Shown: piece after piece, positions 39,630-49,121 of the stretch
Numbering within the stretch: the first letter of the stretch is position 1
How the letters are laid out: the number at the start of each line of letters is the position of its first letter
DNA from: Ruminococcaceae bacterium UBA6845
GTDB taxonomy: Bacteria > Bacillota > Clostridia > Oscillospirales > Acutalibacteraceae
DNA length: 53,202 bases
Direction: 5' to 3'
Assembly: GCA_002449395.1 (NCBI GenBank)
Contig: DKDP01000039.1
Coordinates: forward strand, 1-53,202
Program-made: the position numbers and the translations under genes
The notes under the pieces: model-generated
What the model saw: the letters and a program-made list of their open reading frames with translations, nothing else
Databases searched by the model: none
What the model was told of the DNA's origin: nothing

Positions 39630-40018
39630 TCATAAATCAGCTTGTAAAGCTCAAGAATCCTGTCCGTTCTGTTCATCAGATACAGATAGCCAAAAAGCGT
39701 CTCCATCGCCGTTGCCATATGATAATCCGAACGGCTGACATTTTTCGGCTGATGTCCCGACTTTGCATTTCTGCCGCGCTTGAAAACCGCCGTTTCCTCT
39801 TCGGTCAGAACGGGCATTATTTTATCAACGCCCTGTGCCTGTGCCGTTGCTCTGACACGCTCAACCGCAAGGTGGTGAAGATCGTTTGCGGGTCTGTTCG
39901 CATCACAGATAAGCTCCTCACGTACAAGCAGATCAAAAACCGTATCGCCGATAAAGGCAAGGGTCAAAGGGCTCAGTTCATTTGGTTTAACTTCCCTGTC
40001 TTTTAAAAAACGTTCCAT
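39626..40018 (-). CDS. mrnC: Mini-ribonuclease III
   Basis: Cleaves double-stranded RNA; in Bacillus it matures 23S rRNA ends. 130 aa, a catalytic RNase III domain without the dsRNA-binding domain. Motifs are LSPLTLAFIGDTVFDLLVRE (catalytic Asp), ARPANDLHHLAVERV-like (NRPANDLHHLAVERVRA), and NVSRSDYHMATAMETLFGYL (catalytic Glu). It lies 5 bp after obgE and overlaps yitT by 4 nt. No strong RBS is seen, suggesting coupling to obgE. Confidence 0.95.
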   Translation of the reverse strand: MERFLKDREVKPNELSPLTLAFIGDTVFDLLVREELICDANRPANDLHHLAVERVRATAQAQGVDKIMPVLTEEETAVFKRGRNAKSGHQPKNVSRSDYHMATAMETLFGYLYLMNRTDRILELYKLIYE

Positions 40019-40023
40019 AAATT

Positions 40024-41295
40024 TTACGGCACAAAGTCAAATTCAAGATCGTAAATTTCGACCGTGTCGCCCTCCTGTATTCCTTTCTCAACAAGTGCGT
40101 CGATTATTCCGCTCGAATGAAGCACACGCTGGAAATACTGCAATGATTCATAATCATCAAGATCACATCTCTGAAGTATTCTCAAAAGCCACTCACCCTC
40201 AACGGAGTATATACCGTCCTGAACGGAAATTGTGAACTTGCCGTCTGCGTTCTTCTCAAAGAACTCTGCCGGAATCTCTTCCTTTTCGTATCTCTTGATC
40301 GGAGGAAGCGTTGCAAGTTTTGCGGCAACGGCATTTATAATCTCCTGCGTACCCTCTGCAATAGGGGCGCACATTGTGAAATACTGATATCCACGCTCGG
40401 TGAAATATTTTTCAAGCATTTCAAGTTGCTCATCGGTTGCAAGATCAACCTTGTTGCCGACAACAATCTGCGGCAGATCCGCCATATCGGGGTTGAACTT
40501 GACAAGCTCTTCGTTTATCTTGTTGAAATCCTCAATCGGATCTCTGCCCTCACTGCCTGCGGCATCAATGATATGAACGAGCAAACGACAGCGTTCAACG
40601 TGCCGCAGGAACTCGTGACCGAGACCAACGCCGTCGCTTGCGCCCTCGATAAGTCCGGGGATATCCGCCATAACAAACGAATTGCCCTCGCCCATTGAAA
40701 CAACTCCGAGCACGGGAGTAAGCGTTGTGAAATGATAGTCGGCAATAATCGGTTTAGCCTCGCTTACTACCGAAATAAGCGTTGATTTTCCGACATTCGG
40801 GAAGCCCAAAAGTCCGACATCGGCAAGGAGCTTCAACTCGAGCGAAACATCCCAGCTCTCGCCGGGTGTGCCGGGCTTTGCAAATCTCGGAGTCTGACGG
40901 GTCGGGGTCTTAAAGTGGGAATTTCCCCAGCCTCCCCTGCCGCCCTTTGCGGCAATGAACTCGTCATCGTCTGACATATCCGCCATAACCTTGCCAGTTG
41001 TCTGTTCACGGATTATCGTACCTCTCGGCACCTCAATCACAAGATCCTCGCCTTTTTTGCCGCTCTTGTGTCCAGACTGACCGGGAGCCCCGTTCGGAGC
41101 CTTATATTTTCTTTTATATCGGAAGTCGGCAAGCGTTGAGAGATTGTCGTTAACCTTGAAAACAACATTTCCTCCTCTGCCGCCGTCTCCGCCGTCGGGT
41201 CCGCCTGCGGCAACATATTTTTCTCTTCTGAAAGCAACTGCTCCGTTACCGCCGTCGCCCGCTGTAATTTTAATTTTCGCTATGTCTACAAACAT
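40024..41295 (-). CDS. obgE: Obg-family GTPase
   Basis: Essential ribosome-assembly and stress GTPase; 423 aa. It has the N-terminal glycine-rich Obg fold (GDGGNGAVAFRREKYVAAGG), the G domain (LGFPNVGKSTLISVVSEAKP, DIPGLIEGASDGVGLGHEFL, VGNKVD) and the C-terminal OCT domain seen in many Firmicutes. GAGGTA lies before the ATG. First of obgE-mrnC-yitT. Only 27 bp separate it from eda, so read-through from the sugar operon is possible. Confidence 0.97.
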   Translation of the reverse strand: MFVDIAKIKITAGDGGNGAVAFRREKYVAAGGPDGGDGGRGGNVVFKVNDNLSTLADFRYKRKYKAPNGAPGQSGHKSGKKGEDLVIEVPRGTIIREQTTGKVMADMSDDDEFIAAKGGRGGWGNSHFKTPTRQTPRFAKPGTPGESWDVSLELKLLADVGLLGFPNVGKSTLISVVSEAKPIIADYHFTTLTPVLGVVSMGEGNSFVMADIPGLIEGASDGVGLGHEFLRHVERCRLLVHIIDAAGSEGRDPIEDFNKINEELVKFNPDMADLPQIVVGNKVDLATDEQLEMLEKYFTERGYQYFTMCAPIAEGTQEIINAVAAKLATLPPIKRYEKEEIPAEFFEKNADGKFTISVQDGIYSVEGEWLLRILQRCDLDDYESLQYFQRVLHSSGIIDALVEKGIQEGDTVEIYDLEFDFVP

Positions 41296-41322
41296 AGATT
41301 TACCTCATTCTGTTAAATTATG

Positions 41323-41964
41323 TCAGTCTCTTGCCGCCTTGATATTGGCAACAAATTTCTTTGCTGTCTCTGTGATAAGTTTATAGTCGCCTGTTTTTGC
41401 GCCTGCCGTAAGAGACGAACCTGCACCGACAGCGACCGCTCCCGCTTTGATCCATTCTCCCACATTGTCGGCATTAACGCCGCCGGTAGGCATCATCTTT
41501 GCATACGGAATAGGTCCGAGAATATCCTTGATTATCTTCGGTCCGAAAAGATCGCCCGGGAAAATCTTGAGAATATCTGCGCCGTTTTCCATTGCCGTCA
41601 CCGCCTCACGCACGGACATAACGCCCGGCATCATCGGAACTCTGTAACGGTTGCACATCTTGAGAGTTTCAAGATCAAGATACGGACTTACAATATACTG
41701 CGCACCGCTGAGCATTGCGATTCTCGCCGTTGCGGCGTCCATAACCGTGCCTGCACCAAGTATTATATCCTTAGGGTCGTATTTATATGAAAGCGTTTCA
41801 ATAACTCTGTCGGCGTGCGGCACACTGAACGTAAGCTCGATTGCCGCAACTCCGCCCTCCATACAGGCATCAACAATTCTTTCTGCCTTGTCTGCACTTT
41901 CGGCTCTGACAACTGCGACAATTCCGCAGTCCTGTATTCTCATAAGAATATTTTCTTTATCCAT
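41323..41964 (-). CDS. eda: KDPG/KHG aldolase
   Basis: Cleaves 2-keto-3-deoxy-6-phosphogluconate to pyruvate and glyceraldehyde 3-phosphate; 213 aa. Signatures are GIVAVVRAESADKAERIVDA, EGGVAAIELTFSVPHADRVI, ILGAGTVMDAATARIAMLSG and the Schiff-base lysine region ADILKIFPGDLFGPKIIKDI. GGAGGG lies before the ATG. Last gene of the sugar cluster, 12 bp after the glycosidase; it supplies the final step for KDG made by UxuA and KdgK. Confidence 0.95.
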   Translation of the reverse strand: MDKENILMRIQDCGIVAVVRAESADKAERIVDACMEGGVAAIELTFSVPHADRVIETLSYKYDPKDIILGAGTVMDAATARIAMLSGAQYIVSPYLDLETLKMCNRYRVPMMPGVMSVREAVTAMENGADILKIFPGDLFGPKIIKDILGPIPYAKMMPTGGVNADNVGEWIKAGAVAVGAGSSLTAGAKTGDYKLITETAKKFVANIKAARD

Positions 41965-41976
41965 AATGCCCTCCGA

Positions 41977-44900
41977 TTAGTTATTGATTTTCGGTGCGGA
42001 AAGGATTCCCACACGCTTGAGAACATACTCGTAACTCCAGTTAATGCCCTCACTTCTCCATGCTCCGGGTCCGTGCCACGGCTCTGCTTCATTGACAAGA
42101 TGAAGCGGACCGAATGTGTTATAGCGGTGTGTATATAACGTCATTTCAACACGGTGCTCTCCGTCAGGAAGTCCGTCAACGCTGAGTGTGTACGGCGGGT
42201 AGATTATATCGCCCTTTTCTTCTCCGTCAACCTTAACGGATATCATTGCACCCCTGTACCACGATGCACAGATATCCATTTTTCCGTTTTCGGCAACAGC
42301 CTTAAATTTATATGTAATATTATCACCGTAGAACGGGAAGCCCTGCCGTGTTATATCCCCGAAACCGATTTTTTCGGGCATCGGAATAACGGTCTTTTCG
42401 GTTCCCATAATCTTAACTCCGAAATTTCCGAGTATAAACACATTTTCAATGTCGGTCTTTTCGCCGTAGTCATATGTCATTTCAAGAACATTTCTGCCCT
42501 TTACAATATCGGTCAGCTTAACCTTGAAGATTGAAATATCAACGAAATTTCCGCAAAGCTCCTTTGCGATGTCATTTCCGTTAAATACAATTTTTTTGAG
42601 CTTGTCTGCTTCCTCAAAGGCAAGATATGCGCCGCTGTATTCAATCTCACTGTCAAAGGTAAATCTAAGCGTGAGCTTATCAATTGGTGCAATATCACCC
42701 GAGACCCAAGGCTGAACTATCGAACCGCCTCGAAGTGGAAGTCCGAGCCGTTCTCTGCATATATTATCAAGGCGAAGAATCTCTTCACTCGGTGAAAAAT
42801 CTTTCTCGCCCGACAGCTTGTATTCAGCCGTATCAAGCAGTAAAACATTACTGCCGTCAAGCTCATAATCAACCAATCCGACAACCGATTTGCCCTCGGG
42901 AGCGTCATCAGGCTCTTTGTATTCCGCCGAATCCGACTTGCCGTCGGTCAGCTTGATAAGCAGTGAATCATAGCCGTAAATCTTACGGGGAATAATCGTT
43001 TTTCCGTTGCGGTAAGAAACGGCGAGTTTTGAAACATCTCCGTTCTGCGTGTCATACAGCTCGGCGGTATATTCACCGTCAACAGTGATATTGACATCCT
43101 TACCGTAATCTATATCCTTATTAAACGGCTCTGCATCGTGGCAGATAAACAGCCATTCGCAGTCGTTGTCACGGCGGAGCTGATAGATAAGATGATCGGT
43201 CAGCCTGCCGTTGGCATATCTCAATGTAACGGTTCGGTTGCCGTCAAGCGCATTGAGAAGAGACGCTCTCGAAAAATCAATTTTTTGACTTCTGTCAAAG
43301 AGGTTTTTTCCGCAATCGGACGGCACAGCATCGCAAAGATACGGCGAATCGCCCATAAAGATAAGTTTTCCGCCGTTATCAAGAAAAGCAGAAAGCCTTT
43401 CAATTGTCGTTGAACGTAATGTCTCACAGCCGGGTACGACAACAGCATCGTATTTCATCTTGCCCACCCTGAGCGGATTTGAACCCTTTTCGCAAAGAGT
43501 CGGAAGAAGAGATTCCGAGATATAATCGAAATCTATGCTGCCCTCAAGCAGCCAGTTTGTGACGTTTTCAAATCGTTCGTCAAGGCTTTCACGCAGAACG
43601 GCTGTCTTGTCATTCGGACCCCAGTGGAGCCAAAAGCTCTCAATCGGATGAATAACAGCAACCTTTACAACAGGTTTACCCCTTGTCAAAGCCGTATTAA
43701 GTCTTGCAAAGTGATCCTCAACAACCGAATATTTTTTATACCACGGCGACTGATACGAAATTGAGGCAGGATAGTCACGCTTCGCCTCGCCGCCCATTGC
43801 ATACCACGAAAGATGCGGTACTCTGACCGTTACGCCGAGAGCCGCCTGCCAATCGCCCTGATGCTTATATGTTCTGAAATCGCAGTCCCACGCCGTTACG
43901 CCGTAGAGCTCTGAAAGCATACCCTCATAGCCGAACTGGTGAACAGCCGACTGCGCTTGCTTCGCCGTTGTAAACTCGTGATTGTTGCAAAGCATATCGA
44001 TTCCCGGGATATCAAAGCCACGGTAGGAACGCATTGCCTCACCGAGTGCGGCGCACTGACTGCGCAAGGTCGGTTCTTCCATCATATGACCGGTCAGTGC
44101 AATGCCGTTTTTACGGCACCAAGAGCCGATGTTGTCCGCAAATGAGCTTGAGAAAAGCTCGGAAATGAAATCGTGATATCTGTATCTGTGAACAGACGGT
44201 TTACTCTCGGGAAGATCCCAGAAAAGCTCGGGAAGTGTCTCATATATATCCGCACCGTAAGCCTTTTTGTAAAGCTCGGGAACCTTGTCCGTCCACGGCA
44301 TTATCATATCCATTTTATCAAAGGAGTTGTTCATAACAGCTTTGTGAGTAAACTGCGGTTCATCCGTGAAAATCGCAGGAACGGTCTTGTCAAATTCATC
44401 GCCCACACAGCTGCGGTACTTTTCGTGAGTTACCTCAACAAAACGATCAACAGCGTCCTTATTGAGGGTATCTGCATAGGTTTTTCCGTTGAACCAGTCG
44501 GATTCACCAATGACCTCCATAAATGCATACCATTTTGTACCCTCGGCTTCGTCGTCCTCGCCGATCCGCTTATATGAGGACAAATATCCGTCCTCGTCGA
44601 GTACAACATCGTAGCACGCAAGGAGCGTGCCGTTATTCGTTCTGCCTGCGCTGACCTCAAAAGATTTCTTCGCCTCGGCAGTCTTGAACGGAGTGAAAAG
44701 TAAATATCTCGCCCTGTACCGCACATCCTCCGTTACATATCCGCCTGCCGCTCCCGACGGCCACCTGTCCTCATCATAGAGCCACGCAAGCATCTTTTCG
44801 CTTTTTGCCTTATCAACACAGCCTTTTATAAGCTGCATATATTCTTCACTTAGATATTTATTTTTAAGTCCCGTTCTGACGTGCATATGAAAGCCGCCGA

Positions 44901-45054
44901 AGCCCATTTCCTTGAAAAAATCAATTTGTCTTTCCAACTCGCTTTTTTCAAGATAGCTGTTCCATGCCCAGAACGGAGTTCCTCTGTATTCACTTGTCGG
45001 ATTTTTGAAAAGATCTTCGGATAAAATCTCTTCACTGTTTTTCTTGTATAACAT
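41977..45054 (-). CDS. Glycoside hydrolase, GH106-like (alpha-L-rhamnosidase type)
   Basis: 1025 aa with no signal peptide, so intracellular. The N-terminal barrel begins SEYRGTPFWAWNSYLEKSEL and FKEMGFGGFHMHVRTGLKNK, then MLAWLYDEDRWPSGAAGGYV, AIFTDEPQF and MEEPTLRSQ. A beta-rich C-terminal half carries LDNGGKLIFMGDSP (glutamine-amidotransferase-like fold) and a final carbohydrate-binding-like domain (SVDGLPDGEHRVEMTLYTHR). This arrangement resembles large GH106-type proteins, but the exact family and substrate are inference. GAGGAG precedes the ATG. It lies between kdgK and eda. Confidence 0.75.
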   Translation of the reverse strand: MLYKKNSEEILSEDLFKNPTSEYRGTPFWAWNSYLEKSELERQIDFFKEMGFGGFHMHVRTGLKNKYLSEEYMQLIKGCVDKAKSEKMLAWLYDEDRWPSGAAGGYVTEDVRYRARYLLFTPFKTAEAKKSFEVSAGRTNNGTLLACYDVVLDEDGYLSSYKRIGEDDEAEGTKWYAFMEVIGESDWFNGKTYADTLNKDAVDRFVEVTHEKYRSCVGDEFDKTVPAIFTDEPQFTHKAVMNNSFDKMDMIMPWTDKVPELYKKAYGADIYETLPELFWDLPESKPSVHRYRYHDFISELFSSSFADNIGSWCRKNGIALTGHMMEEPTLRSQCAALGEAMRSYRGFDIPGIDMLCNNHEFTTAKQAQSAVHQFGYEGMLSELYGVTAWDCDFRTYKHQGDWQAALGVTVRVPHLSWYAMGGEAKRDYPASISYQSPWYKKYSVVEDHFARLNTALTRGKPVVKVAVIHPIESFWLHWGPNDKTAVLRESLDERFENVTNWLLEGSIDFDYISESLLPTLCEKGSNPLRVGKMKYDAVVVPGCETLRSTTIERLSAFLDNGGKLIFMGDSPYLCDAVPSDCGKNLFDRSQKIDFSRASLLNALDGNRTVTLRYANGRLTDHLIYQLRRDNDCEWLFICHDAEPFNKDIDYGKDVNITVDGEYTAELYDTQNGDVSKLAVSYRNGKTIIPRKIYGYDSLLIKLTDGKSDSAEYKEPDDAPEGKSVVGLVDYELDGSNVLLLDTAEYKLSGEKDFSPSEEILRLDNICRERLGLPLRGGSIVQPWVSGDIAPIDKLTLRFTFDSEIEYSGAYLAFEEADKLKKIVFNGNDIAKELCGNFVDISIFKVKLTDIVKGRNVLEMTYDYGEKTDIENVFILGNFGVKIMGTEKTVIPMPEKIGFGDITRQGFPFYGDNITYKFKAVAENGKMDICASWYRGAMISVKVDGEEKGDIIYPPYTLSVDGLPDGEHRVEMTLYTHRYNTFGPLHLVNEAEPWHGPGAWRSEGINWSYEYVLKRVGILSAPKINN

Positions 45055-45067
45055 AAAAGCTCCTCAC

Positions 45068-46165
45068 TTATCTCTGAACTCTTGCTCCTGCGCCGTTCAT
45101 TATTCTCTCAACTTCAGATTTTGTAGCCATAGAAGTGTCTCCCGGCGTTGTCATAGCCAATGCACCGTGAGCAACCCCGTAGTTAACCGCAGTCTGAGGA
45201 TCTCCGGTTTCCATAAGCCCGTAAATAAGACCCGACGCAAAGCTGTCTCCTCCGCCGACACGGTCGTATATTTCAAGAGCCTTAAGATCAAGGCCGTTAT
45301 AAATTTTACCGTCAGCCCAGCATATTGCACTCCAGTCATTCACGGTAGCCGATCGAACGGTTCTGAGCGTTGTCGCTATAACCTTGAAATTCGGATAGAT
45401 TTCAACAGCCTTTTCAATCATCTTCTTATAACCGTCAAGATTGAGTTCTTTAAGATTCTCGTCATTGCCCTCAACCTCAAGCCCGAGACAGGCGGTAAAA
45501 TCCTCTTCATTACCGATCATTACGTCAATATACTTTGCTATCTCTTTGTTAACCTCTTGTGCTCTCCTTTGACCGCCGATTCCGTTCCAAAGAGACGGAC
45601 GGTAGTTTAAATCGTAAGAAACGACAGTACCGTATTTTTTTGCCGCTTTCACCGCTTCAATAACCGTTTGCGCTGTCGTATCGGAAAGAGCCGCAAAGAT
45701 TCCGCCGGTATGGAACCATCTGACACCGAGATCGCCGAAAATATGATCCCAGTCTATGTCACCCTCTTTAAGCTGTGACGCCGCAGTATTTCCTCTGTCG
45801 GAAACGCCGAGCGCTCCACGGATTCCGTAGCCCCGTTCCGTGAAATTCAGTCCGTTTCTGACTGTCCTTCCGATGCCGTCATATCGGCTCCACTTTATCA
45901 AAGAGGTATCGACCCCGCCCTGAAGCATAAAATCCTCAACGAGATGTCCGATTTCATTGTCGGCGAGTGCGGTAACCGCCGCCGTCCTGAGGCCGAAGCA
46001 TTTTCTCAGACCTCTTGCGACATTATATTCTCCGCCGCCCTCCCATACTCTGAACGAGCGTGCGGTGCGTATTCTTGTATCGCCGGGATCAAGTCTCAGC
46101 ATAATTTCTCCGAGAGAAATCATATCAAAGGTGCAATTTTCTTTCTTTCTGAGATTAAGCTCCAT
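45068..46165 (-). CDS. kdgK: PfkB-family sugar kinase, probably 2-keto-3-deoxygluconate kinase
   Basis: 365 aa. PfkB motifs are WEGGGEYNVARGLRKCFGLR at the N-terminus and YDRVGGGDSFASGLIYGLME at the C-terminus with the catalytic Asp; the entry ISLGEIMLRLDPG is typical of KDG kinases. It would phosphorylate KDG from UxuA to KDPG for Eda, which fits its place in the cluster. The start overlaps the stop of the upstream glycosyltransferase by 1 nt (TAATG). A fructokinase is less likely in this context. Confidence 0.88.
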   Translation of the reverse strand: MELNLRKKENCTFDMISLGEIMLRLDPGDTRIRTARSFRVWEGGGEYNVARGLRKCFGLRTAAVTALADNEIGHLVEDFMLQGGVDTSLIKWSRYDGIGRTVRNGLNFTERGYGIRGALGVSDRGNTAASQLKEGDIDWDHIFGDLGVRWFHTGGIFAALSDTTAQTVIEAVKAAKKYGTVVSYDLNYRPSLWNGIGGQRRAQEVNKEIAKYIDVMIGNEEDFTACLGLEVEGNDENLKELNLDGYKKMIEKAVEIYPNFKVIATTLRTVRSATVNDWSAICWADGKIYNGLDLKALEIYDRVGGGDSFASGLIYGLMETGDPQTAVNYGVAHGALAMTTPGDTSMATKSEVERIMNGAGARVQR

Positions 46166-47172
46166 TATCGGCTTGTCCCCTTTCGTCTTTTCTTGTAGTA
46201 ATCTATCATCGTCGGATCCTGTACTGCCCTTGCAAGCTCATATGCGTGACGGGAATAGAAGAAAACAGTAAACATAATTTTTATAACAGGTGAAATGTCC
46301 TTGTTTCGCCGAAAATCTTTGACCCACTTTTTCCCGATTCTTTTCGATTCATCCAGAACAAACTTTTCACTTTCCGTTCCGATTGCACGTGTTCGGTTAT
46401 AAAAAATCGTTTGGAAAAGATACTGTAAACAGTATTTTCTCAGGAAATCGTTTTCGGAATTTTTCAAATGATCACAAAGATCATCAAAGGAATATGTGAT
46501 TGAAAAATTTGTAAGAGTAAACGCCGAGGTTACAGCGGAATTTTCTCTGTTGAGATAATAATACAAAATTTCATCAATACCTCTTACCGATATACCGCTG
46601 TCAAGTAACATTATTATGTAATATCCGTCTTCACCATTTGATATATCAACAGGAAACTTGCATCTTTTTGCAACATCAGTTTTAATGATTTTGCCCCATA
46701 CCGATTTTCCGATACATCTGTTAGTTTTATAATTAAACATATCATCAACAGAAAGATAATGAGTTTTATAGTCAGAAATGGGTTCCATTTTCTCGTCAGT
46801 TTTTGAAGTATAAAGTTCTCTTGCACAAACCATATCGCAGCCGGAGCAAGAAATTTCATTCAGAAAAATCTCAACCATCTGATAATGAATATAATCATCC
46901 CCGTCGACGAACATAACGTATTCGCCTGTTGCAGTGTCGAGGCCCTTATTTCTTGCGGCGGAGACACCTGCGTTTTCTTGATAAATATACCTGATTCTTG
47001 AATCGTTTTCAGCCATAGATTTTATTATCTCGGCGGAACCGTCTGTACTTCCGTCATCAATGCAGATTATTTCAAGCTCCTTATAGGTCTGATTAACCAC
47101 ACTTTCAAGACAATGCTTTATGTATTTTTCAAGATTGTAAATAGGGATAATTATACTTACAAGTGCCGACAT
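46165..47172 (-). CDS. Glycosyltransferase family 2
   Basis: 335-aa GT-A-fold transferase. Signatures are LVSIIIPIYNLEKYIKHCLE, ICIDDGSTDGSAEIIKSMAE, GVSAARNKGLDTATGEYVMF and VDGDDYIH. The C-terminal part resembles EpsJ/WbbD-like polysaccharide transferases; no membrane segment is seen. The donor and acceptor are unknown. Its position is odd: it is embedded and translationally coupled (1-nt overlap with kdgK) in a catabolic uronate cluster. GAGGTGATG lies before the ATG. Confidence 0.88.
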   Translation of the reverse strand: MSALVSIIIPIYNLEKYIKHCLESVVNQTYKELEIICIDDGSTDGSAEIIKSMAENDSRIRYIYQENAGVSAARNKGLDTATGEYVMFVDGDDYIHYQMVEIFLNEISCSGCDMVCARELYTSKTDEKMEPISDYKTHYLSVDDMFNYKTNRCIGKSVWGKIIKTDVAKRCKFPVDISNGEDGYYIIMLLDSGISVRGIDEILYYYLNRENSAVTSAFTLTNFSITYSFDDLCDHLKNSENDFLRKYCLQYLFQTIFYNRTRAIGTESEKFVLDESKRIGKKWVKDFRRNKDISPVIKIMFTVFFYSRHAYELARAVQDPTMIDYYKKRRKGTSR

Positions 47173-47187
47173 TTCATCACCTCAAAT

Positions 47188-48039
47188 TTATACTCCCGAA
47201 TATGCGTTAAATCCGCCGTCAACAGCTATTGTTGTTCCGGTCACAAAGCCTGAATAATCCTTGTCGCAAAGGAACAGTAGCGCTCCGGAGAGCTCCTCGG
47301 GCTTACCGAAACGACCCATCGGAGTTGCGGCAAGAATTTTACCTGTCCTTGCCGTCGGCGATCCGTCGGGATTCCAAAGAAGATCCTTATTCTGCTTTGT
47401 TGAGAAAAATCCCGGAGCAATTGCATTAACCCTTATTCCCATATCCGCAAAGTGAACCGCCATAAACTGCGTAAAATTGGCAACCGCCGCTTTAGCCGCC
47501 GAATATGCTGGGATCTTTGTCAGCGGTCTGAATGCATTCATAGAGGTTATCATAACGATACAGCTATCATCCTTTTCAGCCATATCACGTGCAAAAATCT
47601 GCGTAGGAATAAGTGTTCCGAGAAAGTTAAGATTGAATACAAAAGATATGCCCTCGGGATCAAGGTCAAAAAAGGTTTTAACATTCTCATCCTTTTCGAC
47701 AAGATCAATTTTTTCAAGAGTCTCCTTTGTGGTCGTTCCCTTCGGATTATTTCCGCCGGCACCGTTAAGGAGAATATCACAGGTTCCGAGCTTTTCGGCA
47801 ACCGTGTCTCTCGCTTTTTTCATACTATCGGGATCAAGGACGTTACAGCCCACCGCAATAGCAGTGCCGCCGTTTTCATTTATTTCGTCTGCAACCTTTT
47901 TCGCCGCAGCTTCGTTAAGATCAAGCACGGCAACCTTCACTCCCTGCTCGGCAAGAGTTTTTGCAAACCCCGAGCAAAGGACTCCGCCGCCTCCGGTTAT
48001 AACGGCTACCTTTCCGAAAAGACTTTTATGTTCAGTCAT
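47188..48039 (-). CDS. uxuB: SDR-type D-mannonate oxidoreductase (fructuronate reductase)
   Basis: 283-aa short-chain dehydrogenase resembling Bacillus UxuB/YjmF, which interconverts fructuronate and mannonate with NAD(H). The cofactor loop is VAVITGGGGVLCSGFAKTLA, then NGAGGN, the catalytic Ser block ITSMNAF, YSAAK, and the C-terminal FVTGTTIAVDGGFNAYSGV. The family ending and the adjacent uxuA give the assignment. Other SDR substrates remain possible. GGAG lies before the ATG; uxuA ends 4 bp upstream. Confidence 0.88.
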   Translation of the reverse strand: MTEHKSLFGKVAVITGGGGVLCSGFAKTLAEQGVKVAVLDLNEAAAKKVADEINENGGTAIAVGCNVLDPDSMKKARDTVAEKLGTCDILLNGAGGNNPKGTTTKETLEKIDLVEKDENVKTFFDLDPEGISFVFNLNFLGTLIPTQIFARDMAEKDDSCIVMITSMNAFRPLTKIPAYSAAKAAVANFTQFMAVHFADMGIRVNAIAPGFFSTKQNKDLLWNPDGSPTARTGKILAATPMGRFGKPEELSGALLFLCDKDYSGFVTGTTIAVDGGFNAYSGV

Positions 48040-48043
48040 AATA

Positions 48044-49114
48044 TCACTCCGATTTTCTGTTTTTCTCGACAGCTTCCCATAAGCCGTTTAAATATGCACA
48101 ACCGAGCGCACGGTCATAAAGTCCGTATCCCGGACGTGCAACCTCTCCCCAAATCATTCTTCCGTGATCGGGTCTTACATATCCGTCAAATCCGACCTCC
48201 TGCAAAGCCTTGACTATCTCGTACATATCAAGACTTCCGTCAGAGGAAAGGTGTGCTGTTTCGTTAAACCAGCTGTCTCTGATTTTAACGTTTCTCAGGT
48301 GGGCGAAATAAATTCTGTCTCCGACCTCACGTATCATCGCCGGTAAATCGTTTTCCGCACTCGCACCGAGCGAACCCGTACAGAAAGTCAATCCGTTATA
48401 CGGTGAATCAACCAGCTTGAGAAAACGCCTGATATCGTCAATATTTTTGATAATCCTCGGCAGTCCGAAAATATCCCACGGCGGATCGTCCGGGTGAATT
48501 GCCATCTTCACGTCACATTCCTCACAAACCGGAATAATTTTCTCAAGGAAATGCTTAAGATTCTTCCACATATCCTCATGCGTGACATTCTTATATTTCC
48601 TGAATAAATCTTTGATTTCACCCATCCGCTCGGTTTCCCAACCGGGCATCGCATAGCCGTTTGAATTATCGTCAATCTCTCTGAACATATCTTCGGGGCT
48701 CTTACCCTCAACCTGCTTGCCGTTATAGCAAAGGCAGGTTGCGCCGTTGCCCATATCCATTGCCAGATCGGTTCTCGTCCAGTCAAATACAGGCATAAAG
48801 TTATAGCAAATAACCTTTACTCCAGCTTTAGAAAGATTACGGATACATTCTTTATAATTTTCAATATATTTGTCGGCATCACTGTCACCAAGCTTTATGC
48901 TTTCGTGAACATTGACGCTTTCAATACACTCCATCGTAAGTCCCGCTGCCTCAATCTCCTTTTTCATATCAAGGATCATATCAAGCGGCCACACCTCACC
49001 TGCCGGCAGAGTGTGCAACGCAGGCACAACTCCGACAACACCCGGAACCTGTCTGATCTGATCAAGAGTGACAGTGTCTTTGGTATCGCCGAACCATCTC
49101 ATTGTCATTTGCAT
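48044..49114 (-). CDS. uxuA: Mannonate dehydratase
   Basis: Dehydrates D-mannonate to 2-keto-3-deoxygluconate; 356 aa. Signatures are MRWFGDTKDTVTLDQIRQVP, GVVGVVPALHTLPAGEVW, GVKVICYNFMPVFDWTRTDL, VKMAIHPDDPPWDIFGLPRI, LTFCTGSLGASAENDL and YVRPDHGRMIWGE. These include the His, Cys and Asp metal ligands. The ATG at 49112-49114 has AAAGGTAG upstream; the ORF extension to 49186 runs into the upstream gene. Confidence 0.97.
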   Translation of the reverse strand: MQMTMRWFGDTKDTVTLDQIRQVPGVVGVVPALHTLPAGEVWPLDMILDMKKEIEAAGLTMECIESVNVHESIKLGDSDADKYIENYKECIRNLSKAGVKVICYNFMPVFDWTRTDLAMDMGNGATCLCYNGKQVEGKSPEDMFREIDDNSNGYAMPGWETERMGEIKDLFRKYKNVTHEDMWKNLKHFLEKIIPVCEECDVKMAIHPDDPPWDIFGLPRIIKNIDDIRRFLKLVDSPYNGLTFCTGSLGASAENDLPAMIREVGDRIYFAHLRNVKIRDSWFNETAHLSSDGSLDMYEIVKALQEVGFDGYVRPDHGRMIWGEVARPGYGLYDRALGCAYLNGLWEAVEKNRKSE

Positions 49115-49121
49115 AGGATCA

